Notes: a model not told the origin generated them from the sequence alone. A stretch of DNA of 64,000 nt from Gp6-AA40 sp036274155 (GCA_036274155.1 DASUGH010000103.1:1-64000); one strand, 5' to 3'. Positions 7,996 through 16,596 are shown, counted from the first letter of the stretch. Made by a program: numbers and translations.

Positions 7996-9165
7996 TCAAT
8001 TCTCCAACACTCTCGCCCAGAACCTGATCAACCTCCACACGTCGCCCGCAGCCGCCGCGCGGTTGGCTTCGGCGTGAGTGATGACGCCGCTCAACAGCAC
8101 GTGAACATCGGCGCCGTGCTGGCGCAGGTCGTCGCCGAGGATCTGTGATTCCACCGTCGGGATCACGGTGTCGCCGTCGCCGTGCAGGAGGTACACCGGC
8201 GCCCGTGGCGGCGCCGCGAGCTGTGGCGAGAGCGCCGGGTCGTCGGCGCCGAGCTGATTGAGGTACGGCACGAGCCGCGGCCCGAGCCGTGCGACATCGC
8301 GATCGTTGACGTAGCCCATCAGGGTGGCCGAGGGTTCCGGCATCGGCTTCTGCATGTCACGGGCGGCGGCAAACGTGGCATCCGCTTTCGTCATGTCGAC
8401 GAGCGTGAGCTGCGAGGCCAGGAGGAAGGTCTCGATGCCGCCGCGAAGCACGGCGACCTGATCGGCCGGCACGATACCGCGGTCCGCGAGGCCGTAGAGC
8501 ACGACCGCGACGGCGTAATCGTGCGGCGGGTGGAGGGTGATCCCTTCGACCCTCGGCGCTTCGCCGGTCGCGATGTACCGCATCACGCGCCGGATGTCGC
8601 CGTGGCCGCCAAACGACACGACGAACGCCACCTTGTCACGGATCGAAGGCCGGCCAGCCGCCGAAATCGACAGGCCGCCGGCGAAGCTGATGCCGACGAT
8701 TCCGATGCGGCCGTCAGGAGCGAGATCCGGCCGTGCGGCCATCCACCCGACGGCGTCCTCGATGGCGTCGGTGGCGCGCGGCGTGATGCGGTACTGCTGG
8801 AGATCCGGCAGCGCCATGGCCATGACCCTGACGCCGCTCCCGGCCAGATCTTCGGCGAGCGCCGTCAGCCGCGGCTCCTCGATGCCCAGTGAGTGGACGC
8901 CGGGAACGAGCAGCACCGTCCGTCGGATGTTCGCGTCCGGCGTATAGAACTGCGCGGCGACGTCGCCGTGACGCGTCGGCACGCGGTGTCGCGGAGCCCG
9001 GGTCACCGGGTAGGCGCGCTGCCGCGCGAACGCTTCGACGCGTCCGCCAAGCTTCGCGGCGCGCACGATCAGCGATGCGGCGCGCGCGTACGGCGCCACC
9101 ACGTACGACGCGGCGATTGCCGCTGCGATCACGATCAGCAGCGCGGCGAGACGTCGATTGCGCAT
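7996..9165 (-). CDS. Alpha/beta hydrolase, membrane-anchored or secreted
   Basis: A 389-residue serine hydrolase fold of unknown substrate. An N-terminal hydrophobic segment (residues 6-24) should anchor or export it. The nucleophile elbow GISFAGG places Ser160 as catalytic. A candidate acid lies in LLHGDGDTVIP and a candidate His in VITHAEAN near the C-terminus, so the triad looks intact. The ATG lies 9 nt after a minus-strand TAACAT box and no Shine-Dalgarno sequence is seen. The upstream gap to the divergent cmk gene is repeat-filled. It could be an esterase or peptidase; context gives no clue. Confidence 0.8.
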   Translation of the reverse strand: MRNRRLAALLIVIAAAIAASYVVAPYARAASLIVRAAKLGGRVEAFARQRAYPVTRAPRHRVPTRHGDVAAQFYTPDANIRRTVLLVPGVHSLGIEEPRLTALAEDLAGSGVRVMAMALPDLQQYRITPRATDAIEDAVGWMAARPDLAPDGRIGIVGISFAGGLSISAAGRPSIRDKVAFVVSFGGHGDIRRVMRYIATGEAPRVEGITLHPPHDYAVAVVLYGLADRGIVPADQVAVLRGGIETFLLASQLTLVDMTKADATFAAARDMQKPMPEPSATLMGYVNDRDVARLGPRLVPYLNQLGADDPALSPQLAAPPRAPVYLLHGDGDTVIPTVESQILGDDLRQHGADVHVLLSGVITHAEANRAAAAGDVWRLIRFWARVLEN

Positions 9166-9174
9166 GAGAGGCGC

Positions 9175-9180
9175 ATGTTA
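9175..9180 (-). promoter_or_regulatory. -10 box for leaderless hydrolase message
   Basis: Minus-strand TAACAT ends 9 nt before the hydrolase ATG at 9165. No Shine-Dalgarno sequence intervenes. It is one of about ten such placements in the window. Confidence 0.45.
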
Positions 9181-9296
9181 CACTGCCCGGTTGGTAGTGA
9201 TGCCGAAGCCTCCTCTTCTTCGCACCAGCCTCCGCCGCTTCGCGGCTTCGGCGGGGCAAGCCCCGCCTGCGCTGCTCCGCAGCTACGGCGTGGCAG

Positions 9297-9520
9297 GCTC
9301 TCGCACCTTCGCACCCACGCACCTTCGCGCTGTGCACCTTCGCACCACTGTGCACCTTCGCACCTTCGCACCTTCGCACCGTCGTGCACCCTCGCACCCT
9401 CGCACCGCCGTGCACCCTCGCACCCTCGCACCGTCGTGCACCCTCGCACCCTCGCACCGCCGTGCACCCTCGCACCGCCGTGCACCCTCGCACCGCCGTG
9501 CACCCTCGCACCTTCGCACC
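9297..9520. repeat. Long 8-10-nt tandem array before cmk
   Basis: About 220 bp of CTTCGCAC and CCTCGCAC words, interrupted by CGTCGTGCAC or CGCCGTGCAC words that contain the palindrome GTGCAC. It is preceded at about 9220-9290 by GC-rich short hairpins (CCGCCG..CGGCGG and GGGGCAAGCCCC). The array ends 8 nt before the cmk ATG and replaces any normal ribosome binding site. It fills most of the 363-bp gap between the hydrolase and cmk. Confidence 0.9.
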
Positions 9521-9528
9521 TTGCTTTC

Positions 9529-10194
9529 ATGCGTAAGCTGATCATCGCGATCGACGGACCATCAGGCGCTGGCAAAGGCACCATCGCCCGCACCATCGCG
9601 CAGGCGCTCGAGTACCGACACATCGATACCGGGGCGATGTACCGCGCCGTCGCCTGGAAGGCGCTCCGCGACCGGTTGTCGTTCGAAGACGAGCCGGCCG
9701 TGGCCGCGGTCGCGGCCGACGCTGACATTCAGGTGGAGGGCGGCACCGTGTCCATCGACAGCGTCGACGTGACGACGGCCATTCGCACGCCCGAGATCGA
9801 TCGCGCAGCGACCGCCGTGGCACGGCTGCCGCGCGTGCGCCAGGCACTCGTGGCGCGTCAGCGCGCGATGGGGAGTGGCGGCGGTGTCGTCATGGAAGGA
9901 CGTGACATCGGCACGGTGGTCTTTCCGCACGCCGACATCAAGATCTATCTCGATGCGTCAGCCGAGGAGCGTGCCCGGCGGCGCGTCAACGATCCGGCGC
10001 ATACCGTTGGCCGCGTGGGGCAGGCGGCCGTCGCTCAGGCGATCGCCGATCGGGACCTGTCGGACCGGACTCGCCCGGTCTCGCCGCTCATGGTGGCGGG
10101 GGATGCGATTCGCATCGACACCACGGGCATGTCAATCGACGAGGTCGTCGCCCGGGTGATGGAGATCGTCAGGACCGCTCACCTGTCCTCGTAG
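9529..10194 (+). CDS. cmk: Cytidylate kinase
   Basis: Phosphorylates CMP and dCMP with ATP. The 221-residue protein opens MRKLIIAIDGPSGAGKGT, with the P-loop at residues 10-18, followed by the Cmk segment IDTGAMYRAVAWKAL. Later landmarks are MEGRDIGTVVFP and a lid-region ERARRR. I choose ATG 9529 because it is where similarity begins; upstream in-frame codons only translate the tandem array. The 3' end overlaps the convergent DUF6335 gene by 16 bp. In many bacteria cmk precedes rpsA, and here rpsA lies 1.1 kb downstream with one opposing gene between. Confidence 0.97.
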   Translation: MRKLIIAIDGPSGAGKGTIARTIAQALEYRHIDTGAMYRAVAWKALRDRLSFEDEPAVAAVAADADIQVEGGTVSIDSVDVTTAIRTPEIDRAATAVARLPRVRQALVARQRAMGSGGGVVMEGRDIGTVVFPHADIKIYLDASAEERARRRVNDPAHTVGRVGQAAVAQAIADRDLSDRTRPVSPLMVAGDAIRIDTTGMSIDEVVARVMEIVRTAHLSS

Positions 10195-10943
10195 TCCTCC
10201 GACGATGCCGGGTCGAGCTCCCAGCGATGGCGATCGCGCTGCGCGATCTTCTCGTCGCCTTTGAGCTCCTCGTTGTCCTGGTATTCGACACCGACAGCGC
10301 GGCCGATGTCGTCGACGATGTCCTGATCGGGCGTCGGGTTGTCGCCACCGGGTGCTTCGTCGCCGACGCTGTACGCCGATTCCCAGTCCGCATCGACGTC
10401 GCCGCCGGTCAGCGCCGGGCCGGTTTCGGTGTGTTCGTCATACCGCTCGCGGAGCTCGCGACGGCCACTCCGTGCCGACGACGCCGAGCGATCGAGGTCG
10501 AGGGTCGACGGCGGCATCGGTACGACGTCCTCGTCCGAGATCGTCCGGCGGGCCCGGCTGAGCGCAGGGGCTTTCCGCGCCACTGGCCTGGACCGCTTGA
10601 CCGCGAGGACTTTCGGTGGGGCGGAGGTACCGCGCGCAGACTTTGGAGACGCCGGCGCCTTCCTCGCTGGAGCTTTGGCGCTGCCTCGTTTTGCCTTTGA
10701 GGTGGCTCCGGAACGCTTCGGCGCCGCCGGGGCGGCGGCCCGTTTGCGTGCGACCGGCCTGGCGGCGACAGGCCGCCGGACCGCCTTGCGGGCGCGGGTT
10801 GCCTTCGCCGCCGGGCGCTTCCGCGCCGCCGACTTCCGGGCTGCGCTTTTTCGCGCCGACTTCTTTGCAGACTTGCGGGATCGCCCCGTCCGCCCGGTGG
10901 CGGCCTTTCGACGACTCGTGCCTGCAGCCTTCCGTTTGGCCAT
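10179..10943 (-). CDS. DUF6335-like protein with histone-H1-like N-terminus
   Basis: The first 130 or so residues are Lys/Ala/Arg/Pro-rich (KSARKSAARKSAARKRP and similar), like eukaryotic H1 or bacterial HU tails, and should bind nucleic acid. The last 100 residues are acidic and ordered. They read LTGGDVDADWESAYSVGDEA, then TPDQDIVDDIGRAVGVEY and DRHRWELDPASSEDY, which I recognise as DUF6335, known mainly from cyanobacteria and of unknown function. The second of two adjacent ATGs (10943) sits 6 nt after AAGGGG and is preferred; a further in-frame ATG lies at 10985. The 3' end overlaps cmk on the other strand. A nucleoid-associated or stress role is inference. Confidence 0.75.
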   Translation of the reverse strand: MAKRKAAGTSRRKAATGRTGRSRKSAKKSARKSAARKSAARKRPAAKATRARKAVRRPVAARPVARKRAAAPAAPKRSGATSKAKRGSAKAPARKAPASPKSARGTSAPPKVLAVKRSRPVARKAPALSRARRTISDEDVVPMPPSTLDLDRSASSARSGRRELRERYDEHTETGPALTGGDVDADWESAYSVGDEAPGGDNPTPDQDIVDDIGRAVGVEYQDNEELKGDEKIAQRDRHRWELDPASSEDYEDR

Positions 10944-11283
10944 CATCTTCCCCTTCGTCACCTGGAAACCGAGCGGGAACGACACATGGATGTTACCTTG
11001 ACAGTTTCCGGTAAGTGACGTAAAGTCTAATGCTTATCGGCGAAGGACAATCGTCTGCAGAGGGGTGGCAAGCCACGGTCACGTCGCCCGCCGGTCCCTT
11101 TCCACTGGTTCTCCATCGCCCTTATAGCTGCGGGGGGCCGGTCCCCGCAACCCTTCGATTCACTCAGGGTTGACCTGAGCATAGTCGATGGGGCACGGAA
11201 ACCGGCGCCCATTCGACTGATGTCGGGGTCTGGCGACTCCGCAGTCGAGTCGAAGGGCACTGAACGAGGAGGACGCGGACAGA
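10944..11283. other. Gap upstream of rpsA
   Basis: No gene is seen. It holds a distant inverted pair, CCCTTCGA (11151-11158) and TCGAAGGG (11250-11257), inside longer related arms, plus the local hairpin GGGGGGCCGGTCCCC. It should contain the rpsA promoter and leader. The purine-rich GAGGAGG ends 11 nt before the rpsA ATG. Confidence 0.5.
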
Positions 11284-13065
11284 ATGGCGAACGCAGACAA
11301 CGGGTTGGCAACGCCCGATCAGGTGGGCGGTCAATCCGCAGCACCGGGGCGAACACGATCGGGAAAGCCCTCAGGCCCCGCTTTCAAACCGATGCATCAC
11401 GAAGACATGGATCCGCAGGAATTCGCGACCATGATCGGGATCTATGACGACAGCTTCCGGAACATGGCGGAGGGCGAGGTCGTCAAGGGCACGGTGCTGA
11501 AGGTCACGGAAACCGCCGTCGTCGTCGACGTGGGGTACAAGTCGGAAGGCCTCATCCAGATCCACGAGTTCCTGGACGAGAGTGGCAACGTGACGGTGCA
11601 GCCTGGCGATACCGTCGACGTGCTGCTCGAGCGAACGGAAGACCGCGAAGGCCACATCGTGCTGTCGCGCGAGAAGGCCGAGAAGATGAAGATCTGGGAC
11701 GAGGTCGAAAAGGCCTACGCGGATCGGAAAGTGGTCATCGGCCGCGTCATCGAGCGAATCAAGGGCGGCCTCGCCGTGGACATCGGCGTGCGGGCGTTTC
11801 TCCCCGGCAGCCAGATCGACGTTCGCCCGGTCCGCAACCTCGACGCGTTGAAGGGGCAGGAGCTCCGGATGCGCGTGATCAAGGTGAACAAGAAGCGCGG
11901 CAATATCGTCCTGTCGCGCAAAGCGCTGCTCGAGGAAGAGAACGCCGAGAAGAAGAAGACCACGCTCGAGACGCTCGCCGAGGGGAAGGTGCTGCGCGGC
12001 ACGGTGAAGAACATCACCGACTACGGCGCGTTCATCGACCTCGGCGGCATCGACGGGCTGCTGCACATCACCGACATGTCATGGGGCCGAGTCGGCCACC
12101 CGTCCGAGCTGTTCAAAGTGAACGACGAGGTCGACGTCATCGTGCTCAAGTACGACCCGTCGACCGAACGCGTCTCGCTCGGCCACAAACAGCTCGTGCA
12201 GGATCCCTGGGCGACGGTCCAGGAGCGTTATCCGGTTGGCGCCCGCATGAGCGGCAAGGTGGTGAGCCTTACCGACTACGGCGCGTTCATCGAGCTGGAG
12301 CCGGGGGTCGAGGGACTGATCCATGTATCGGAGATGTCCTGGAGCAAGCGCGTCAAGCATCCCTCGAAGATCCTGAACGTTGGCGACTCCGTGGAAGCGA
12401 TGGTGCTCGGAGTCGACCCGGCAGCGCGGCGGATTTCACTCGGCCTCAAGCAGGTGGAGAGCAACCCCTGGCACGAGCTCGGCGAGAAGTATCCCGTCGG
12501 CACGCGAATCAAGGGGAAGGTGCGGAACCTGACCGAATTCGGTGCGTTCGTCGAGGTCGAAGACGACATCGACGGCCTGATTCACATTTCGGACATGTCG
12601 TGGAGCAAGCGGGTCAAGCATCCGTCCGAGGTGTTGAAGAAGGGCGACGTCGTCGAAGCGATGGTGCTCAGCATCGACGCCGAGAACCAGCGGCTGTCGC
12701 TCGGCCTCAAGCAGCTGGCCACCGACATCTGGGACGACTTCTTCTCACGGCATGCCGTGGGGACGATCGTAGAAGGCAAGGTCACGCGGATGACGAACTT
12801 CGGCGCCTTCGTCGAGCTGGACGAGGGAATCGAGGGGCTCATTCACGTGTCCGAGTTCGACGACTCGCACGGGGGTGAGAAGATCGACCTGCAGGTCGGC
12901 AACACCTATCAGATGAAGATCATCAAGCTCAGCCCGCAGGAACGGAAGATCGGTCTCAGCATTCGAGCGCTCAAGAACGACGAGTTCAGAGCCGATTGGG
13001 AAGCGTACCAGGACAGCGAAGGTACCGGCACGGCCACGCTCGGAGATCACTTCAGGAATCGGTAG
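11284..13065 (+). CDS. rpsA: 30S ribosomal protein S1
   Basis: Binds mRNA and delivers it to the 30S subunit. The 593-residue protein has six S1 OB-fold repeats at about residues 63-131, 146-213, 232-302, 317-389, 404-476 and 491-562. Repeats 3-6 carry the typical TDYGAF(I/V)(D/E)L and GL(I/L)H(I/V)(S/T)(D/E)MSW motifs. The N-terminal 60 residues are a divergent Gly/Pro-rich extension. It is a full six-domain S1, the length typical of Gram-negative phyla. HU follows 46 bp downstream, a common pairing of rpsA with hup/ihf genes. S1 matters here because many genes in the window lack a Shine-Dalgarno sequence. Confidence 0.98.
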   Translation: MANADNGLATPDQVGGQSAAPGRTRSGKPSGPAFKPMHHEDMDPQEFATMIGIYDDSFRNMAEGEVVKGTVLKVTETAVVVDVGYKSEGLIQIHEFLDESGNVTVQPGDTVDVLLERTEDREGHIVLSREKAEKMKIWDEVEKAYADRKVVIGRVIERIKGGLAVDIGVRAFLPGSQIDVRPVRNLDALKGQELRMRVIKVNKKRGNIVLSRKALLEEENAEKKKTTLETLAEGKVLRGTVKNITDYGAFIDLGGIDGLLHITDMSWGRVGHPSELFKVNDEVDVIVLKYDPSTERVSLGHKQLVQDPWATVQERYPVGARMSGKVVSLTDYGAFIELEPGVEGLIHVSEMSWSKRVKHPSKILNVGDSVEAMVLGVDPAARRISLGLKQVESNPWHELGEKYPVGTRIKGKVRNLTEFGAFVEVEDDIDGLIHISDMSWSKRVKHPSEVLKKGDVVEAMVLSIDAENQRLSLGLKQLATDIWDDFFSRHAVGTIVEGKVTRMTNFGAFVELDEGIEGLIHVSEFDDSHGGEKIDLQVGNTYQMKIIKLSPQERKIGLSIRALKNDEFRADWEAYQDSEGTGTATLGDHFRNR

Positions 13066-13111
13066 GAGTTCGCTCAACGCCATGATTCCTGAGGCCTTGA
13101 AGGAGCAGAAC

Positions 13112-13474
13112 GTGACGACTGCTGGCGGCAGCATGACGAAGGCGGAGCTGGTTGAGGAAGTCTCCCGGGTATCGGACCTCACCAAGAAGCATTCGGAAGT
13201 GATCGTCGACACGGTATTCAAGAGCATCATCGATGCCCTTCATCGAGGCGAGAAGATCGAGTTGCGGGGGTTCGGCTCCTTCCGGCTGCGCAAGCGCGAG
13301 CCGCGGAAGGGCCGGAACCCCAAGACGGGCGACAAGGTCGACGTGCCGCCGAAGAAGGTCCCGTATTTCAAGCCGGGGAAAGAGCTGAAGGACCTGATCA
13401 ACCGCGAGGCGGAGCTCGCCGAATCGAATCCGGTTCCTCAGCCGTCGGCCGTCGCGTCGGGCGCCACGATGTAG
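13112..13474 (+). CDS. HU/IHF-family DNA-binding protein
   Basis: Small nucleoid protein that bends DNA as a dimer. The core MTKAELVEEVSRVSDLTKKHSEVIVDTVFKSI leads to the beta-arm segment RGFGSFRLRKREPRKGRNPKTGDKVDVPPKKVPYFKPGKELKDLIN, which is the HU/IHF signature. The start is GTG 13112, chosen because AAGGAG sits exactly 6 nt upstream. An in-frame ATG at 13082 lacks such spacing, and ATG 13133 is where family similarity begins. The protein is 120 residues with a 20-residue Ser/Pro/Ala tail. HU and IHF cannot be separated with confidence; the linkage to rpsA resembles ihfB in Proteobacteria. Confidence 0.93.
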   Translation: MTTAGGSMTKAELVEEVSRVSDLTKKHSEVIVDTVFKSIIDALHRGEKIELRGFGSFRLRKREPRKGRNPKTGDKVDVPPKKVPYFKPGKELKDLINREAELAESNPVPQPSAVASGATM

Positions 13475-13506
13475 CGCCGGCGCGAGCCGTCACGCGTCCC
13501 CATGTA

Positions 13507-13532
13507 GAGGCGGACCGTTCCGCCTCCGCTTT
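13507..13532 (+). terminator. Possible intrinsic terminator after HU gene
   Basis: GAGGCGGA-CCGT-TCCGCCTC is a perfect 8-bp stem, followed by CGCTTT. The T-run is short. It lies 33 bp after the HU stop. Confidence 0.5.
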
Positions 13533-13595
13533 GAGGGATGAAACGAAGCTGCGGCGAGACCTCGCCCGCCTCTACGACAACGAACGCCCGCTCAG

Positions 13596-14090
13596 ATGGA
13601 TCGTCTGTGGTCCCCGTGGAGGCTGGAGTACGTGTCAGGCACCCGGCCTGAAACGGGCTGTGCGCTCTGTGAAGCGCCCGGCCTCCCGGCGCAGCAGTCG
13701 CTGCTCGTGTTCGAGGGCTCGACCTGCTACGTCATCCTGAATCTCTATCCGTACAACAACGGCCATGTCATGGTCGTCCCGTACCGCCACACGGCGTCGC
13801 TGGCCGGACTGACCCCCGACGAGCTGCAGGAACTGGCGCTGTTGACGCAGCGCTCGGAAGTGGCGCTCGTGGAGGCCTATGCGCCGCACGGCATCAACGT
13901 GGGCATCAACCTCGGCAAGCCGGCGGGCGCCGGTATTCTCGAGCATATCCACATCCACCTCGTGCCGCGGTGGAACGGCGACACCAACTTCATGACAGCG
14001 ATCGGTGAAACACGGGTCCTGCCGGAGGACCTCGCGACGAGCGCCGCTCGGCTGCGGCCAATCTTTGCGCGCTTGAGCACCGTGCCCTGA
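13596..14090 (+). CDS. HIT-family hydrolase (ATP adenylyltransferase-like)
   Basis: A 164-residue HIT protein acting on nucleotide substrates such as Ap4A or AMP derivatives. The catalytic HxHxH reads EHIHIHLVPRW with His117, His119 and His121. The N-terminal RLWSPWRLEYV and CALCEA match the Ap4A-phosphorylase/HIT subgroup found widely in bacteria. ATG 13596 starts the family similarity. It is followed closely by an acyl-CoA dehydrogenase-like gene. The substrate is unknown. Confidence 0.92.
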   Translation: MDRLWSPWRLEYVSGTRPETGCALCEAPGLPAQQSLLVFEGSTCYVILNLYPYNNGHVMVVPYRHTASLAGLTPDELQELALLTQRSEVALVEAYAPHGINVGINLGKPAGAGILEHIHIHLVPRWNGDTNFMTAIGETRVLPEDLATSAARLRPIFARLSTVP

Positions 14091-14104
14091 TCGCGGTGCG
14101 TCGT

Positions 14105-15148
14105 ATGGACTTCAATCTTTCAGCCGCACAGCAGAACTGGCAGAGCAGTGCGAGAGCGCTGATGCGCGACCTCGGCGAGGACGCAACGCCCGGCGACACG
14201 GTCGATGCGGCCGCCCGCCGCGGGCTCCTCGGCGCCGGCGGCGATCTGCTGGCGGCGGTGGTGGCCGTTGAAGCGATGGCGCTCGAATCTGCCGGCGCCG
14301 CGATCGCATTTGCGCTCCACACGAGCGTGCTGCGCAGCGCCGCGGACTCGCCGTCACCCGGGACGCGGCCGCTGATCGACGAGCTCCTCACCGGCAGATC
14401 CGTCGGCGCCGTCGCGTTGTCCTCGGAGGACGTGCCGCTGCGCGATCAGGATCACGTGACCGGCCGTGCGTGCTGGGTCACGCCGCTGACCGATCGCGGA
14501 ATCGCGATGGTGGGTGCGTTGACGCCGGAAACGGGGCGAACCCGGATAAAGCCGCCTTCCTGGGGAATGGAGGATGCGCCGAGCGATCGCATCGCCTGCC
14601 TGGTACGGCTCGACACGCCGGGAGCGCGCAGCGAACCGATTGACGCCGCGGGGCTGCGCAGTCTGGTTTGCGGACATGTGACCCTCACACGCGTGCAGAG
14701 CGTGCCGCTCGGCCCGACGCCACCGATCATGGCGATGGTGCGAACCCTTCTGGCCGCCGTGGGGCTCGGGATGGGCCGGCGCGCACTGCGGGAATCGATG
14801 GATACGGCCCGCGCCTTCGGTCGCACCGGCGCCGGCGGCGAGCAGACCGTGCAGGGCCTGCTTGCCGATTCGGCAACCGAGCTCGATGCGGCGATGCTGC
14901 TGACGTGGAAGGCGGCTTTGTCGCCGACGCTGTCGCTGGCCGAGGCGTCGATGGCCAAGCTGGCGGTGACCGAAGCCACGCAGCGTGCAGTCACCCGCGC
15001 GACGCAGGTCATCGGCGGCGCCTCGTTCCGCCACGGACACGTCATCGAGCGGCTGGCCCAGGACGTTCGCGCCCTCGAGCTGTTTGCCGGTCGCACCGAA
15101 GCGCTGCGCGAAGCCGTGGCCCAGGAAACGTTGCCGCGTGCCGATTGA
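14105..15148 (+). CDS. Degenerate acyl-CoA dehydrogenase-fold protein
   Basis: The 347-residue protein keeps the overall acyl-CoA dehydrogenase layout: an N-terminal helical part, a middle domain with CGHVTLTRVQSVPLGP, and a C-terminal helical domain with GMGRRALRESMDTARAFGR and VTRATQVIGGASFRHGHVIERLAQDVRALELFAGRTEAL. In active enzymes the segment after the last helix reads YEGTxxIQ and its Glu is the catalytic base; here it is FAGRTEAL, so the base is Ala. The protein is about 30-40 residues short and the middle domain is eroded. It may be a non-catalytic paralogue or partner subunit. GTG 14096 is an alternative start. It faces the intact dehydrogenase at 15423 across a hairpin repeat. Confidence 0.75.
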   Translation: MDFNLSAAQQNWQSSARALMRDLGEDATPGDTVDAAARRGLLGAGGDLLAAVVAVEAMALESAGAAIAFALHTSVLRSAADSPSPGTRPLIDELLTGRSVGAVALSSEDVPLRDQDHVTGRACWVTPLTDRGIAMVGALTPETGRTRIKPPSWGMEDAPSDRIACLVRLDTPGARSEPIDAAGLRSLVCGHVTLTRVQSVPLGPTPPIMAMVRTLLAAVGLGMGRRALRESMDTARAFGRTGAGGEQTVQGLLADSATELDAAMLLTWKAALSPTLSLAEASMAKLAVTEATQRAVTRATQVIGGASFRHGHVIERLAQDVRALELFAGRTEALREAVAQETLPRAD

Positions 15149-15177
15149 GGGGAGACGCGGAGCTCGAAAGGGGATTG

Positions 15178-15397
15178 GCGGAGAAACGGTTCCGACGACA
15201 CACGGAGAAACGGAGAAACGGAGAAACGGAGACGAACGGAGGTCAGCCAGGTTCGCGGCCTCTGATCCCTGCCGCGCGTAGCGCGGGCCCGCCTCGGAGC
15301 GTCACGCTGATTGCTTCATCGGGCATGTTCGCGGCCAAACGACCTCCGTTCGTCTCCGTTCCTCCGTTGCTCCGCGTTGAACCGTTCCTCCGTAAGC
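15178..15397. repeat. Inverted octamer array (ACGGAGAA type)
   Basis: Left arm 15178-15244 repeats ACGGAGAA. Right arm 15341-15397 is its complement. A 19-nt stretch ACGGAGACGAACGGAGGTC (15226-15244) is matched perfectly by the complement at 15341-15359. The 96-nt loop has its own small hairpin (GCCGCGC..GCGCGGGC). It lies between two convergent genes and occupies nearly the whole gap. Confidence 0.92.
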
Positions 15398-15422
15398 CTC
15401 CGATTCTCCCGGCGCGAGCTGC

Positions 15423-16592
15423 TCATCGTGAGGACAGCAGCTGCTTCGCGATGGTCTGCAACTGCAGGTTGGACGTCCCCTCGTAGATCTGTCCAATCTT
15501 GGCGTCGCGAAACAGTTTCTCCACGGGATAGTCCTTGACGAAGCCGTATCCGCCGAACAGGTTCACCGCCAGGGAGGTGACGCGCTCGGCGACTTCCGAC
15601 GAGAAGAGCTTGCACATCGCGGCTTCGGTGAGAAACGGGTTGCCGCTGTCGCGCAGCCGGGCGGCGTTGTAGACGAGCAGGCGGGCGGCTTCGATCTCGG
15701 TCGCGGCGCGCGCAATCTGGAATTGCACGCCCTGGAAATCGGCGATCGCCTTGCCGAACTGCTTGCGCTCCTTGGTGTAGCGCACGGCATGGTCGAGAGC
15801 GCCCTGCGCGAGACCCACCATCTGGGCGCCGATGCCGATACGCCCCTCGTTCAGCGTTTCGATGGCGATCCGGTAGCCCTTGCCCGGCTCGCCGAGCACG
15901 CTGGTACGCGGCACACGGCATTCTTCGAGCAGCAGCTCGCAGGTACTGCTGGCGCGGATCCCGAGCTTGTCCTCTTTCCTGCCGACCGTGAAGCCGTTCA
16001 TCCCGCGCTCGAGCACGAAGGCGGTGATCCCCTTGTAGCCGGCGCTCGCGTCGAGGGTGGCGAACACGATGAACACGTCGGCCTCGTTGGCGTTCGTGAT
16101 CCAGAGCTTCCTGCCGGTCAGGACGAAGTCGTGCCCGCTCGACGCCGCTCGTGTCGCCAACGCGAACGCATCGCTGCCCGAGCCAGCCTCCGAGAGCGCA
16201 TACGCGCCCACTGCGTTTCGCGCCAGCCGCGGCAGCAGCGATTCCTTCAGCTGGTCGTCCCCCCACCGCATGAGCGCGTTGACGACCAGCGTGTTCTGAA
16301 CATCGACGAGCACCCCGACCGAGGGGTCGACTCTCGAGAGCGCCTCCACGGCGAGCACGGCATGGAAGAGCGTGGCGCCGGCTCCGCCGTGAGCCTCCGG
16401 AATTTCGATGCCCATGACGCCGAGCTCGAACAGCCGATCGATGAGTGATCTCGGGATGTGGGCCTGCTCGTCCATTTCCCGGGTGGCGGGGCGAATCTCC
16501 CGGTTGGCGAACTCGTACACGGCGTCGCTGAACAGGCGCTCGTCGTCACTGAGCATGCTCAGCGGTGCACGGGAAGGGTCCAGTTGGGGCAT
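15423..16592 (-). CDS. Acyl-CoA dehydrogenase (short/branched-chain type)
   Basis: FAD enzyme that oxidises an acyl-CoA to the 2-enoyl-CoA and passes electrons to ETF. The 389-residue protein has both family signatures: YALSEAGSGSDA in the middle domain and QFGKAIADFQGVQFQIARAATEIEAARLL in the C-terminal domain. The catalytic base is present in IYEGTSN (Glu371). The sequence resembles butyryl- and 2-methylbutyryl-CoA dehydrogenases. ATG 16592 is used; ATG 16556 is possible. It fits with the mutase and epimerase genes in odd-chain or branched acyl-CoA catabolism, but the chain length preference is inference. Confidence 0.95.
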   Translation of the reverse strand: MPQLDPSRAPLSMLSDDERLFSDAVYEFANREIRPATREMDEQAHIPRSLIDRLFELGVMGIEIPEAHGGAGATLFHAVLAVEALSRVDPSVGVLVDVQNTLVVNALMRWGDDQLKESLLPRLARNAVGAYALSEAGSGSDAFALATRAASSGHDFVLTGRKLWITNANEADVFIVFATLDASAGYKGITAFVLERGMNGFTVGRKEDKLGIRASSTCELLLEECRVPRTSVLGEPGKGYRIAIETLNEGRIGIGAQMVGLAQGALDHAVRYTKERKQFGKAIADFQGVQFQIARAATEIEAARLLVYNAARLRDSGNPFLTEAAMCKLFSSEVAERVTSLAVNLFGGYGFVKDYPVEKLFRDAKIGQIYEGTSNLQLQTIAKQLLSSR

Positions 16593-16596
16593 CGGC

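Noticed and set aside
9297..9520. CRISPR array
   Set aside because: Units are 8-10 nt and contiguous; there are no 20-50-nt repeats with unique spacers and no cas genes.
15178..15397. Insertion sequence remnant or MITE with terminal inverted repeats
   Set aside because: The arms are themselves tandem repeats and there is no transposase fragment or clear target duplication. Origin by a mobile element is not excluded but not supported.
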